From: QHXW01 sp963752965
Lineage (GTDB): Bacteria; Acidobacteriota; Terriglobia; Bryobacterales; Bryobacteraceae
Assembly: GCA_963752965.1 (NCBI GenBank)
Contig: CAVWAJ010000007.1
Coordinates: 434,001-498,000 of the forward strand
Direction: 5' to 3'
DNA: 64,000 nucleotides
Part shown: one piece after another, positions 1-9,200 of the stretch
Layout: each line of letters opens with the position of its first letter
Position numbering within the stretch: position 1 is the stretch's first letter
Translations under genes and position numbers: made by a program
Notes under the pieces: model-generated
What the model was told of the DNA's origin: nothing
What the model saw: the letters and a program-made list of their open reading frames with translations, nothing else
Database searches by the model: none

Positions 1-429
1 CCGCCGCTCGCCGCCTGACAGTGCATAGCCCTTGTTCCGGCGGACTTTCTCTAGGCCGAGCTGGTCGATCAGCCGCTCCATACGCTCCCGGCGGTCGCGC
101 GGCCGTATGGGAAGCGTTTCGAGGATCGCCATCAAGTTGGCCTCCACCGTCAGCTTGCGAAAAACGGAAGCTTCCTGCGGCAGGTAGCTAATGCCCTGGC
201 GTGCGCGCTGGAACATAGGAAGCCCGGTGATGTCCTGATCGTCGAGAAGGACTCGGCCGGAATCGGGGTTAATAAGCCCGACTGTGATGTAAAACGACGT
301 GGTTTTGCCCGCGCCATTCGGCCCCAGCAAACCAACCACTTCACCCTGGTGAACCGACAGGGTGACATCGTCGACCACTTTTCGGCCGCGGTACGACTTT
401 GAGATTTCGCTTGTTTCGAGTCTGCGCAT
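1..429 (-). CDS. lptB: LPS export ABC transporter ATP-binding protein LptB (partial, C-terminus outside window)
   Basis: This is the cytoplasmic ATPase that powers lipopolysaccharide extraction from the inner membrane with LptFG and passage to LptC/LptA. The frame opens with ATG (complement of 427-429), reads MRRLETSEISKSYRGRKVVD, and stays open to the window edge, giving about 143 residues. The Walker A motif GPNGAGKTT lies at about residue 37, the Q-loop region YLPQEASVFRKLT follows, and the ABC signature LSGGERR sits at the edge. These motifs and the phrase SFYITVGLINPDSG are typical of LptB rather than a generic ABC ATPase. It starts 8 bases after the stop of the lptC/lptA-like gene, so the two are almost certainly co-transcribed. 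Walker B and the H-loop are not in the window. Confidence 0.93.
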   Translation of the reverse strand, partial: MRRLETSEISKSYRGRKVVDDVTLSVHQGEVVGLLGPNGAGKTTSFYITVGLINPDSGRVLLDDQDITGLPMFQRARQGISYLPQEASVFRKLTVEANLMAILETLPIRPRDRRERMERLIDQLGLEKVRRNKGYALSGGERR

Positions 430-437
430 TTGGGGGC

Positions 438-2753
438 TTACTGTTTACGACGCAAGCGGCCCGTGGCGCGTTGCTGCGGGCTGCCGGACACCAGCAGCCT
501 ATCATCGTTGACGTAGTAGGTCAATTCAGCCCCACGGATAAACCCTTTCCTGCTATCGAGCATCTGGGGTTGCCCGCCGGTCAGCACAATGCGCTCGTTG
601 TCGGTGAAGTACTCGGCGTGGTCGCTCGTGCCGGTGCGTGTGCGATCCGTCGAGGCCTGCACGATCTTCACGTGCCCATCGGCGTACGCCTTCTCCAGCC
701 GGGATTGCTCCTCGTCGTCATCTTTTTTCTGGTCATCCTTCTTTTCCGCTTTATCGTTATTCTGCGGCGCCAAAACCGCGCGTAGGTCATCCGCATCGAC
801 CTCGAGCAGCGGCCGCGTCAGCACGACTCCCCCGACGTAGTGAGCGAGGCGATCCTGATCCGTGTAAGCCAGGTCGGCCGCCTTCACGACGACAAAGGTC
901 GGTCCCGTGGTTGTTTCGGCGGTCTGCGCATCGCCCTCCTGCTTGGACTTTTCGCGGAACTGCGTCATCACATTGCCCGAGGCGCGGACCATGCGCTTGT
1001 CCCGATCAACGTCGGTACGATCGGCGGAGATGCGATCAGCGCCTTGCCACATCACCACATGACCTTCGTAGTGCAAAAGATGGTTGTGGTTGGCGGAAGT
1101 CATGCGCGCGGCCATGGCCTCCACGGGTTCATCGCCCGCCAGCATACCGGATGGCGACGTCTTCTTGTCTGGCAGACGGCTGGAGCTGACATGCCCTTCA
1201 GCCGTGAAGTCACCGGTTTTCTGGTTGATGAGGATGCGGTCGGCCGAGGTGGTGCCTGTCGCGTCCCAAACCCGCGCGCCGGTTTCGAGCGACATCAGAT
1301 TGCTGTCCTGTTCGAGCGTGGCCCGGTTGGCCGTGGCTTTTCGATCGCCGTCTTCATACAAGAAATCGTCCCACTGCTCCATATGCTTCATCTGGCCGGT
1401 TTTCGGATCGAACTGCGCCGAGAGATTCCGGCTGCGGGTTTTGGAGACGTCTTGCTTCTTCTTGGCGCGCTCTTCGGCGCTGGGCTCGGTTTCGGTCTGG
1501 ACATTGGCGCCGCGGAAGGACTCGAGCTGGTTCGAGGAACCGTAGATCATGGTCATCCGCTCGGCATCCAGGCGGCGCGGATGCTGGCTGGGCTGGTTGG
1601 GCAGGAAATCGAGCCGGCCGGGCGCCTGGGTTTGGACGGTTTCCACTTCACGGCCGCCGGCGCGCATTTTGACCTCAATCACGTCGCTGTGCACGACGTG
1701 TGTTTCGGGCGGCTTGCCATCCGGCGTGGCGACCGGCTTGGAGACGATCATCGCGTGCCCATTGCCCAACGCCCTTTTCAGCACGCTTTCGCCATTCACG
1801 GTTTCGATGTCGAGGTCCACCACGTCACTCGTCATGGCGGTTTCGGAACCCGCGGAAGAGGAAACCAGGCGCGCGTTGTTCTTGCCAGAAATATGTTCAA
1901 TCTCACCCTGGTCGTTGTACGTGACGTGCAGTTCGTCGGCGGCGTATTCGAGCTTGCGCTTTGGATACGAGTCCGTTCCTTGGGCCTTGAGCGCATCGAC
2001 CTGCCGGATAACGTTGTCCTGGAGATGTACTACGCTCGACGCCGCGTTGACAACCATATTCTGCCGGGTTAGCCGCGCCCAGCCGTTCAGCCAAATCGTG
2101 CCTTCGGCCTCTTTGTAAACGACTTCGCCAGCCTCAATCTTCAGAGGGGGGGCGTGAGGAGTCGGCGCCTTCCAATCGATCTCGCCGTTCTGGCGCAGGG
2201 TCAGCTCACGCTTTGTGGGATCATAAGACGCGCCCACGCACTCACCGGTGCCATTCTCAAACGTGAAATGCGTGGGCCGGTCGGTGGTTACGAATTCCTG
2301 GCCGGTCTTGACGTCGAAGGTCACACCCGACGATTGGATCTGGACTAGTTGCCGCGTGGGCTGGCCATCGACAGGAACCGACAAGGTGATGACCACTTCC
2401 CCCGCCGCAAACATGCGGGATGCGTTCTGATCGAAGTCGGCAGTCGCGCTCTTGACCAGATCGTACTTATCGCCGGTCTTGTTGTAGATCTTCAGCGCCA
2501 CTTGTTCGAGGTGAACCTGGCTGCTGTCTTTTTGCTGACTGACCTTGTGCGCGCTGATCTCGGATTTGGCCTGGCCCGCGTTGGAGCGAGTCCATTGGAA
2601 GTCGTCACGCAAACCGGAAATCTGGCTTGGCAGGACCGCGGGTTTAGGCGGTGCATGGGTCTCGAGAGACCGTTTTTGTGCCTGGTAGAGAGCGCCGATT
2701 CCCCCAAGGATCGCCAAAATGGCCGAGAGTAACAGCCAACGCGTCCTTCGCAT
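438..2753 (-). CDS. LptC/LptA-like (OstA-type) periplasmic LPS transport protein, long fused form
   Basis: The 771-residue protein has a single N-terminal membrane anchor (about residues 5-23, RWLLLSAILAILGGIGALY) followed by an extracytoplasmic region. Residues of about 45-200 resemble LptC, and the rest contains repeated OstA/LptA-like beta-jellyroll segments, for example SARVSGNV- and ADGHVKI-type strands and statements such as YADELHVTYNDQGEIEHISG. Family knowledge: LptC and LptA are normally about 190 and 180 residues and together form the periplasmic bridge that carries LPS to LptDE. The adjacent lptB supports that role. Fusion of both into one chain is inferred from length and repeat character. 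An acidic, lysine-rich patch (KAEKKDDQKKDDDEEQ) near residue 690 looks like a linker. Confidence 0.85.
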   Translation of the reverse strand: MRRTRWLLLSAILAILGGIGALYQAQKRSLETHAPPKPAVLPSQISGLRDDFQWTRSNAGQAKSEISAHKVSQQKDSSQVHLEQVALKIYNKTGDKYDLVKSATADFDQNASRMFAAGEVVITLSVPVDGQPTRQLVQIQSSGVTFDVKTGQEFVTTDRPTHFTFENGTGECVGASYDPTKRELTLRQNGEIDWKAPTPHAPPLKIEAGEVVYKEAEGTIWLNGWARLTRQNMVVNAASSVVHLQDNVIRQVDALKAQGTDSYPKRKLEYAADELHVTYNDQGEIEHISGKNNARLVSSSAGSETAMTSDVVDLDIETVNGESVLKRALGNGHAMIVSKPVATPDGKPPETHVVHSDVIEVKMRAGGREVETVQTQAPGRLDFLPNQPSQHPRRLDAERMTMIYGSSNQLESFRGANVQTETEPSAEERAKKKQDVSKTRSRNLSAQFDPKTGQMKHMEQWDDFLYEDGDRKATANRATLEQDSNLMSLETGARVWDATGTTSADRILINQKTGDFTAEGHVSSSRLPDKKTSPSGMLAGDEPVEAMAARMTSANHNHLLHYEGHVVMWQGADRISADRTDVDRDKRMVRASGNVMTQFREKSKQEGDAQTAETTTGPTFVVVKAADLAYTDQDRLAHYVGGVVLTRPLLEVDADDLRAVLAPQNNDKAEKKDDQKKDDDEEQSRLEKAYADGHVKIVQASTDRTRTGTSDHAEYFTDNERIVLTGGQPQMLDSRKGFIRGAELTYYVNDDRLLVSGSPQQRATGRLRRKQ

Positions 2754-2822
2754 GTATCTACTAATATAGCAACAGCCTAGGACGGCGGCTGAACACCACG
2801 CCCGGCAGTGTGAGGCCCTACG

Positions 2823-3008
2823 TTACTTACGCGAACCGCGCCGGCGATTCTTGAGAGCCGACTGGCGTCGTTTGGCGCTGCGGCGTTTAGGTTTGGTAAT
2901 CTTGAACGTCCCGCTGCCCAGGTATTCAGCCTGATAGAGGTTTTCCTTCTGCTTGAGCGGTTTCTTTGCGGCGGTCTTCGCGCCTTCGGTCTTTTCCGTG
3001 TTCGCCAT
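2823..3008 (-). CDS. Small, very basic hypothetical protein (61 aa)
   Basis: The frame reads MANTEKTEGAKTAAKKPLKQ and ends in an arginine- and lysine-rich tail (SAKRRQSALKNRRRGSRK). A central segment, NLYQAEYLGSGTFKITKPKRR, could form a short beta-hairpin. There is no signal peptide or membrane segment. It lies alone between the ATPase and the lptC/lptA-like gene, all on the minus strand. The composition suggests nucleic-acid or ribosome binding, but that is inference; I do not recognise the family. Codon use is like that of its neighbours, which supports a real gene. Confidence 0.6.
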   Translation of the reverse strand: MANTEKTEGAKTAAKKPLKQKENLYQAEYLGSGTFKITKPKRRSAKRRQSALKNRRRGSRK

Positions 3009-3044
3009 GCGTATTCTTATGCAGTATAGCAGCCAAGCGGCCCC

Positions 3045-4301
3045 TCATCCCGAGGCAAAGTACAACTGCACGGCCCGTTTCAAGTCATCCGCGGTGGCCA
3101 CGGGCTCCCGGTTCTCGTAACGCGCGATGGACTTCAGAATATTGCAGATGTCATTGGGATAACACGCGCGCAGTTCGTTGCGCCCGTCAGCTAGGCAAAG
3201 CTCCCGGAAAGTAGCCGAGCTTTCGGAAGCGGCCTCGACTTTACGGGCGCGCGTCACCCGCCGGAAGATCTCGTCGAAGGTTTCCGGCGAAATGGAATCG
3301 ACCAAAATTTTGTTGTGAATACGGCGTAGAAACGCTTCATCGGCCAGTTCGTGAGGGTTCAGATTGGTGGCGAAGACTACGAGCACCTGAAAGGGAACGT
3401 TGAACTTGAGGCCGTAACGGAGCGAAAGGAAATCGATGCGGCGGTCCAGAGGAACGATCCAGCGGTTCAGCAGATCGCGTGGCGACATGACCTGGCGCCC
3501 GAAGTCGTCAATCACGAAGATGCCATTGTTGGCTTTCATTTGTAGGGGTGCGGAATATATGCCAGAGGAGTCGTCGTAGCGCAATTCCAGCAGCGCGGAC
3601 GTCAGTTCTCCACCCACGATGATGCACGGACGCCGGCACACCACCCAGCGAGGATCGCGATCCTCGCTTTCATCGCCCACCCGCAGGTGAACGGCCGGGT
3701 CGTATAAGGAGATGATCTGGCCGTCCACCTCCACCGCGTACGGGACAAGGACGGCATCTTCGTAAACGCGCAGCATGCGCTCGGCCAAGCTGCTCTTGCC
3801 GTTTCCGGCCGGCCCGTACAGGAAGATGGACGACTGCTCGATTAATGCCGGGCCGAGTTGATCCAGTAGAGAGTCCGGCACGACCATGTCGGAGAATGCG
3901 GCGCGCAGCACGTCGCGCGTGATTTCGACTTCGGTGGCTTGCACCTTCACGGCTTCGATGTATGCTTTGAGAGAGACCGGGGCCGGACCGGAGTACCGGC
4001 TGAGCGTAAAGCGCTCGGAAGCCAGAGTGCGCCCACTGCCTGACAGAGAGATGCGATAATCGTTACCCGCCATTCCTTTGACTTCGATGAGCTGCTGTTG
4101 GCGCAAACCGGTGAATACCGAATGGATCACCGCCATCGGGAGTTTTAGTATTTTGCAGAGGCTTTGGAGGTTGCTGGTGCCCTCCAGGGACAGGCGCCGC
4201 AGGACGATGTCGGTCACCAAACCAAGCGAGATGCCAAGGCCCTCGATGTCCGTAGGAACGGGGGGGCTGAATAGCCACTGCTCTTCGCCTAGTAGCGCCA
4301 T
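3045..4301 (-). CDS. AAA+-type P-loop ATPase with N-terminal winged-helix-like region
   Basis: The protein is about 418 residues if it starts at the ATG at 4301, which has AGAAGG just upstream. A TTG 12 codons earlier, at 4337, is possible but would bring it into the leader of the divergent secretin gene. Residues of about 25-100 look like a winged helix (LRRLSLEGTSNLQSLCKILKL). The ATPase core has Walker A GPAGNGKSS at about residue 160 and a Walker B-like stretch GIFVIDDFGRQ at about residue 245, followed by FATNLNP, a sensor-1-like element. ATPases of this general kind often occur near pilus or secretion genes. The divergent secretin neighbour suggests a link, but the function is not established. 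Confidence 0.75.
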   Translation of the reverse strand: MALLGEEQWLFSPPVPTDIEGLGISLGLVTDIVLRRLSLEGTSNLQSLCKILKLPMAVIHSVFTGLRQQQLIEVKGMAGNDYRISLSGSGRTLASERFTLSRYSGPAPVSLKAYIEAVKVQATEVEITRDVLRAAFSDMVVPDSLLDQLGPALIEQSSIFLYGPAGNGKSSLAERMLRVYEDAVLVPYAVEVDGQIISLYDPAVHLRVGDESEDRDPRWVVCRRPCIIVGGELTSALLELRYDDSSGIYSAPLQMKANNGIFVIDDFGRQVMSPRDLLNRWIVPLDRRIDFLSLRYGLKFNVPFQVLVVFATNLNPHELADEAFLRRIHNKILVDSISPETFDEIFRRVTRARKVEAASESSATFRELCLADGRNELRACYPNDICNILKSIARYENREPVATADDLKRAVQLYFASG

Positions 4302-4377
4302 AACTCCTTCTGCATCTATCGGCGGAGTGGTCCGCAAAGTTTATCCACGCGCGCCGGCCCATCCCCGTCATCCTTGT

Positions 4378-5982
4378 GTGCGGCAACTTGCGCTCGTCGT
4401 GTCAATTGCGGCCGTCCTCTGGCTCGCCAGCCCCCTGGCCGCCGCCGACAATCCCGCCAAAATCTTCGAACAGGCCCAAAAGGAAGAGCGCGGCGGTCAC
4501 ATGACGCAGGCCTATCTCCTTTATTCCCAGGCTGCTGCCCTCGAACCTGGGAATCAGTTTTATTGGATGAAGAGCGTCGCCGTTGAGGCGCGGGCCGCCT
4601 TGGAATCTCCGCCCAAGCCGCCGAATTCAGTCTCAACGACCGGCACCGGTGCACTCGCTTCTCCCTTCGACACCATGAATGCAAGTGACCGCGCTGCGCT
4701 GCGGCAGCCGCAGCCGCCGGTCCAGCTTCGGGGTACGCCGGGAAACAAGGACTTCGACCTGCGCGCCGACGCAAAGTCCCTATGGGAGCAAGTGGCCCGT
4801 GCCTATGCCCTCGACACCGTCTTCGATGGCGACTATCAGACCGGTCCAGCGCTCCATTTTCACCTGACCGCAGCGGATTATCGGGACGCGCTGCATGCTC
4901 TCGAAGCCGCCACCGGCTCCTTCCTCGTTCCCATTTCGGCCCGGCTGATGCTGGTGGTGAAGGACACCGAGCCGAAGCGGCGCGCGGTGGAGCCGGAGGA
5001 GGTCGTGGTGGTTCCCGTTCCGCAAGCCACAACCACCCAGGAGATCACCGAAATCGCACAGGCGGTCCGGCAGCTTTTCACGCTGGAACACTTGGCCTTT
5101 GACGCGCAGCAGAACATGGTTGTCCTGCGCGGCCGCAACTCCTTGATCCAGCCGGCGCGGGCGGTCTTCGAAGAGTTGCTGCATCACCGGCCGCAAGTCG
5201 ATATCCAGATGGAATTGCTGGAAGTCGACCTCAGCTCCTCGCTGATGTACGGCGTAGACCTGTCTCCCACCTTGCCAATAACGTACCTCGGCACATTCTG
5301 GCACAGCAGTCTCTCGATTCCATCCGCCGTGAGCGGCCTGCTGACGTTCGGCGGCGGCCAATCATTGTTCGGGATCGCCATCGCCAGCGCGACCGCGATG
5401 GCGCAACTGACGACGGCCAACACACGCACTCTGGTGCACAGCGAAGTCCGCGCGGTGGACAACACGCCCGCCACCGTGCACGTGGGCAACCGACTGCCCG
5501 TGCTCACGTCAGGCTACTATGGGCCAGCGAGTTTCTCGCAGGGTGGCACCGTCTACACGCCCCCTCCGTCGTTTACCTTTGAAGACCTCGGAGTGACCAT
5601 GAAAGTTACCCCGCGGATTCATGGCATGGACGAAGTGACGCTTGATCTGGACACCGAGTTCAAAGTGGTGACTGGCCAGAGCCTCAACGGCATCCCCATC
5701 ATCTCGAATCGCAAGCTGACCACAAAAGTTCGGCTGCACGAGGGTGAGAGCGCGGTCGTCGCGGGACTGCTGACTTCCAACCAGGCCCGCACCATCGGCG
5801 GCATCGCGGGCGTCTCGACTATACCCGTGCTCGGAGAGCTCTTTCGCCAGACAGACAAGGAACTACAAACGACTGAGGTGCTGCTGGTAATCAAACCCAC
5901 ACTGCTCAACCTGCCTTCCGATCAGTTTGTAACACCGACGATTTTCACCGGTTCGGATACGCGTCCGATCACGCCGTTATAG
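4378..5982 (+). CDS. Secretin (type II/III secretion and type IV pilus family), outer-membrane channel protein
   Basis: The protein is about 534 residues from the GTG at 4378, chosen because it gives a clean signal peptide (RQLALVVSIAAVLWLASPLAAA). An alternative GTG at 4327 would add 17 residues. After the signal there is a short TPR-like helical piece (residues about 30-60), an STN-like domain (about 125-200, FDLRADAKSLWEQVARAYAL), an N-domain (about 215-270), then the C-terminal secretin core (about 330-520). The core shows FTFEDLGVTMKVTPRIHG and the hallmark VRLHEGESAVVAGLL followed by IPVLGELFR. Secretins form multimeric outer-membrane gates for pili or secreted proteins. No other pilus or secretion genes are visible, so its partner machine is unknown. 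Confidence 0.88.
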   Translation: MRQLALVVSIAAVLWLASPLAAADNPAKIFEQAQKEERGGHMTQAYLLYSQAAALEPGNQFYWMKSVAVEARAALESPPKPPNSVSTTGTGALASPFDTMNASDRAALRQPQPPVQLRGTPGNKDFDLRADAKSLWEQVARAYALDTVFDGDYQTGPALHFHLTAADYRDALHALEAATGSFLVPISARLMLVVKDTEPKRRAVEPEEVVVVPVPQATTTQEITEIAQAVRQLFTLEHLAFDAQQNMVVLRGRNSLIQPARAVFEELLHHRPQVDIQMELLEVDLSSSLMYGVDLSPTLPITYLGTFWHSSLSIPSAVSGLLTFGGGQSLFGIAIASATAMAQLTTANTRTLVHSEVRAVDNTPATVHVGNRLPVLTSGYYGPASFSQGGTVYTPPPSFTFEDLGVTMKVTPRIHGMDEVTLDLDTEFKVVTGQSLNGIPIISNRKLTTKVRLHEGESAVVAGLLTSNQARTIGGIAGVSTIPVLGELFRQTDKELQTTEVLLVIKPTLLNLPSDQFVTPTIFTGSDTRPITPL

Positions 5983-6186
5983 GATAGGCACGGATAAACC
6001 CCGAACAGTATCGGAAGCTCCCTGCCGGTGCGCCGGCGCCCAGCCTGCATTAATCGGGAGACAGGTTATCTGATGGCTTCCACACGCCGTCTTGGCCGTT
6101 CTGAACGCCATTTAAATCGATTTGTGAACGTTAGATAGCCTTGGCGGGTTAACCTCTACAGTCTTGTGGACAGATATGCTACCGGC

Positions 6187-6228
6187 CAGACTAGTCTGTA
6201 AGGAGAGTTCCCGATCCTAAAAGGGAAC
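6187..6228 (+). promoter_or_regulatory. Palindrome and hairpin in the leader of the sensor kinase gene
   Basis: The 268-base gap 5983-6250 has no gene. Within it, 6187-6198 is a perfect 12-base palindrome (CAGACTAGTCTG), and 6207-6212 (GTTCCC) pairs with 6223-6228 (GGGAAC) around a 10-base loop. The hairpin lies about 20 bases before the ATG at 6251. There is no T-run after it, so a terminator is unlikely. An operator or an RNA element controlling the kinase mRNA is possible. I could not match it to a known riboswitch. Confidence 0.35.
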
Positions 6229-6250
6229 GCTAGCCAACAACCATTGCCAT

Positions 6251-9200
6251 ATGGTGCCACTAACGTTGCAACCCAAGCCGGGTGAAGTAACGAACTTACT
6301 CAAGTCAAAAAAGGTATTCACCACTCATGACGCGCGCCGTTCGCCGATCCGGATACTGAGGCTTCTTTGCTTCGCCGCGAGCGTCTCCGCCTTGCATGGA
6401 TTCGACGCCGGTTCCGCCAGCGCGACCCTTCCGATTCTGAACCGAACGGAACAGGTTAGACAGCTTTCCGCGGAACAAGCGAATCGCGGTTATCCAGTGC
6501 GCTTGCGGGGCGTTGTCACTTTTGTCGACAATTTTTCGCTGTTTCTTCAAGATTCGAGTGCAGGCATCTTTGTCACTGCATCCGGACTTGCGCACCAAGT
6601 GCGCGCGGGCGAATTGATCGAATTGGAGGGCCTTACGGAGTGCCCCGATTTTGCTCCTCAGATCAACAAGGCGCGCGTGCGCGTTGTGGGGACGGCCCAA
6701 ATGCCGCCAGCGAAGCGTCTCGATTTCGACAGGCTGGCCGCAACCGAAGAAGACAGCCAGTGGGCCGAGGTTGAAGGTGTCGTACATGCCGTCGTCCGCG
6801 ACGAAGTTCCGGTTCCGCCCGCGGTAGACGCCAGCCTGGCCCTACAGGTCGCGATCAGCGGCGGTGAGTTGCTGGCATGGGTTCCCTGGATGTCTGAGGC
6901 TGAGGCCGGCCGGCTTGTGGATTCGAGAGTCCGCCTGCGTGGCGTGGCCGGTGCGATCTTCAACGGGAGCAACGAATGGGTTGGGGCACGGCTGTATATT
7001 CCAGGACCCGCCCAGTTGGAAGTCATGGAGCATCCTCCCGCCGACACTTTCGCCATTCCGTCAAAGACCATTTCCAGCCTGCTTCGCTTCAACCCGACGG
7101 GTTCATCCGGCCATCGCGTCCGGATTCAGGGTGTTGTGACGTTACAGCGACCCGGCAAAGAACTATTTGTCCAGGATGCGACAGGTAACATCGAGATTCT
7201 CACCCGGCAAACAACACGAGTCCGCGTAGGACAGCAGGTTACCGCTGTCGGGTTCCCAGCTATAGGCGAGTACATCCACATTCTGGATCATGGAATCTTC
7301 CAGAATCTGCCTGGCAGTACACCACCGGTGACCCTGGCCGTTACGCCCAAACAGGCGCTGTCTGGCGATTATCACGCCGCCCTTGTGAAGATCGATGGCT
7401 ATCTTCTTGGACGATCACACAAACGGGGGGAACAGGTTCTTACGCTGCAATCCGGGCCTCTTACGTTCGAGGCCAGCCTCGAAGCGGGCCAAGGTGCGCT
7501 CGACTTTCTCCGGGAAGGGAGCCACCTGCAATTTGCGGGAGTGTGCGTCACCGAAGCAGATGAGACACATGTGGCGCGCGCCTTTCGCATTTTGCTCTCG
7601 TCACCCGCGGACATATTGATTTTGTCGCAGCCGTCCTGGTGGACTCTGAGCCGGCTGCTGGTGCTCGTTGGATTGATGGCCGCATTGATCCTCGCCGCGG
7701 CATTGTGGGTCGGATGGCTTAGGCGCCGCGTCGAACATCAGACCGAGTCCCTCGAACGGGAGCGCAGCCTGTTGCGGACGATCATGGAGACAATTCCCGA
7801 TTACATCTATGCGAAGAATACACGGCACGAATTTCTTGCCGCGAGTGCGGCGCTGGCACATCGCATGGGTGCGGCAAGCGGAGACGAGCTCCTGGGCAAG
7901 ACGGACTTTGATTTCTATCCACGAGAGATCGCGGAGAAGTATGCCAAAGACGAGCAGGAAATCATGCGATCGGGCCAGGCGGTAATCAATCGCGAGGAGT
8001 CTACTTTAGACGCGGCCGGCCAGACAGTGTGGCACTTGACGAGTGAGGTGCCCTTTCGGGACGCCGCCGGCACTGTAGTGGGGCTAGTCGGCATCGGACA
8101 CAACATTTCAGAGCGGAGAGCGGCGCAGGCGGCGTTGGTGGAAGCCAAGCAAGCTGCCGAGGCGGCGAGCTGCGCCAAGAGCGAATTCCTGGCCAACATG
8201 AGTCATGAAATCCGAACGCCGCTCAATGGCGTTATCGGCATGACGGGCTTGCTGCTGGATACGGATTTGACGGAGGAGCAACGCGAATATGCGGAGACGG
8301 TGCGCCAGTCTGGTGATGCTCTCCTTACCGTGATCAGTGACATCCTGGATTTCTCCAAGATTGAAGCTGGCAAGCTGGCCGTGGAGTCCTTTGCATTTGA
8401 CCTTCGCCCATTGATCGAAGAAGTAGCTGAGATGCTGGCTGCCCGTGCGGAGGAAAAGGGAATTGACTTAGTCGTCCAGTACCCGCCCGGCATACCGCAT
8501 CATTTTATCGGCGATGCCGGCCGAATCCGGCAGGTCGTAACTAATCTCGCCGCGAACGCCGTGAAATTCACTCCCAGCGGCCATGTACTCATTGCTGCCG
8601 AGTTCCAGGGCAACGACGAAGAAGGACGCGCTCGGATGCGTATTTCGGTGAAGGACACCGGCATTGGCATTCCTGAGGAGAAACTAGGATCGCTTTTTGA
8701 GAAGTTCACGCAGGTGGATAGCTCGACCACGAGAAAATACGGCGGCACGGGGTTGGGCTTAGCGATTTCCAAGCAGCTCGTCCAACTTATGGGAGGAGCA
8801 ATACACGCAGAGAGCCGCCTGCGCGAGGGCTCCACTTTTTCGTTTGTATTACCCTTGCCGGTTGACTCGCAGCCCTGTTCCACCCCTGTGCCCATCGTGG
8901 ATCTGACGGGCCTGCGGGTCCTGATCGTCGACGACAACGAAGTGAATCGCCGCGTTGTGCATGAGCAGATCTCCAGTTGGGGGATGCGGAACGGTAGCTA
9001 TGCTTCCGGCGGAGAAGCTTTGCACGCTATTCTTGCCGCGCATGCGGAAGGAGATCCCTACCAAATAGTGATTGCAGACTACCAGATGCCGGAGCTCGAC
9101 GGCGCCACCCTCTGCGCAATGATCAAGGCCAACCCCACGATCAGGGACACCGTGGTCATCATTCTCACATCAGTCGGCCACCGGAGCGACCTGAAGGGCC

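Noticed and set aside
840..2072. Long open frame (410 codons) on the plus strand opposite the lptC/lptA-like gene
   Set aside because: Its translation has no recognisable domain and mirrors the codon bias of the real minus-strand gene; it is an antisense artefact of high GC.
5983..6250. Riboswitch upstream of the sensor kinase
   Set aside because: The hairpin and palindrome do not match any riboswitch core that I know.
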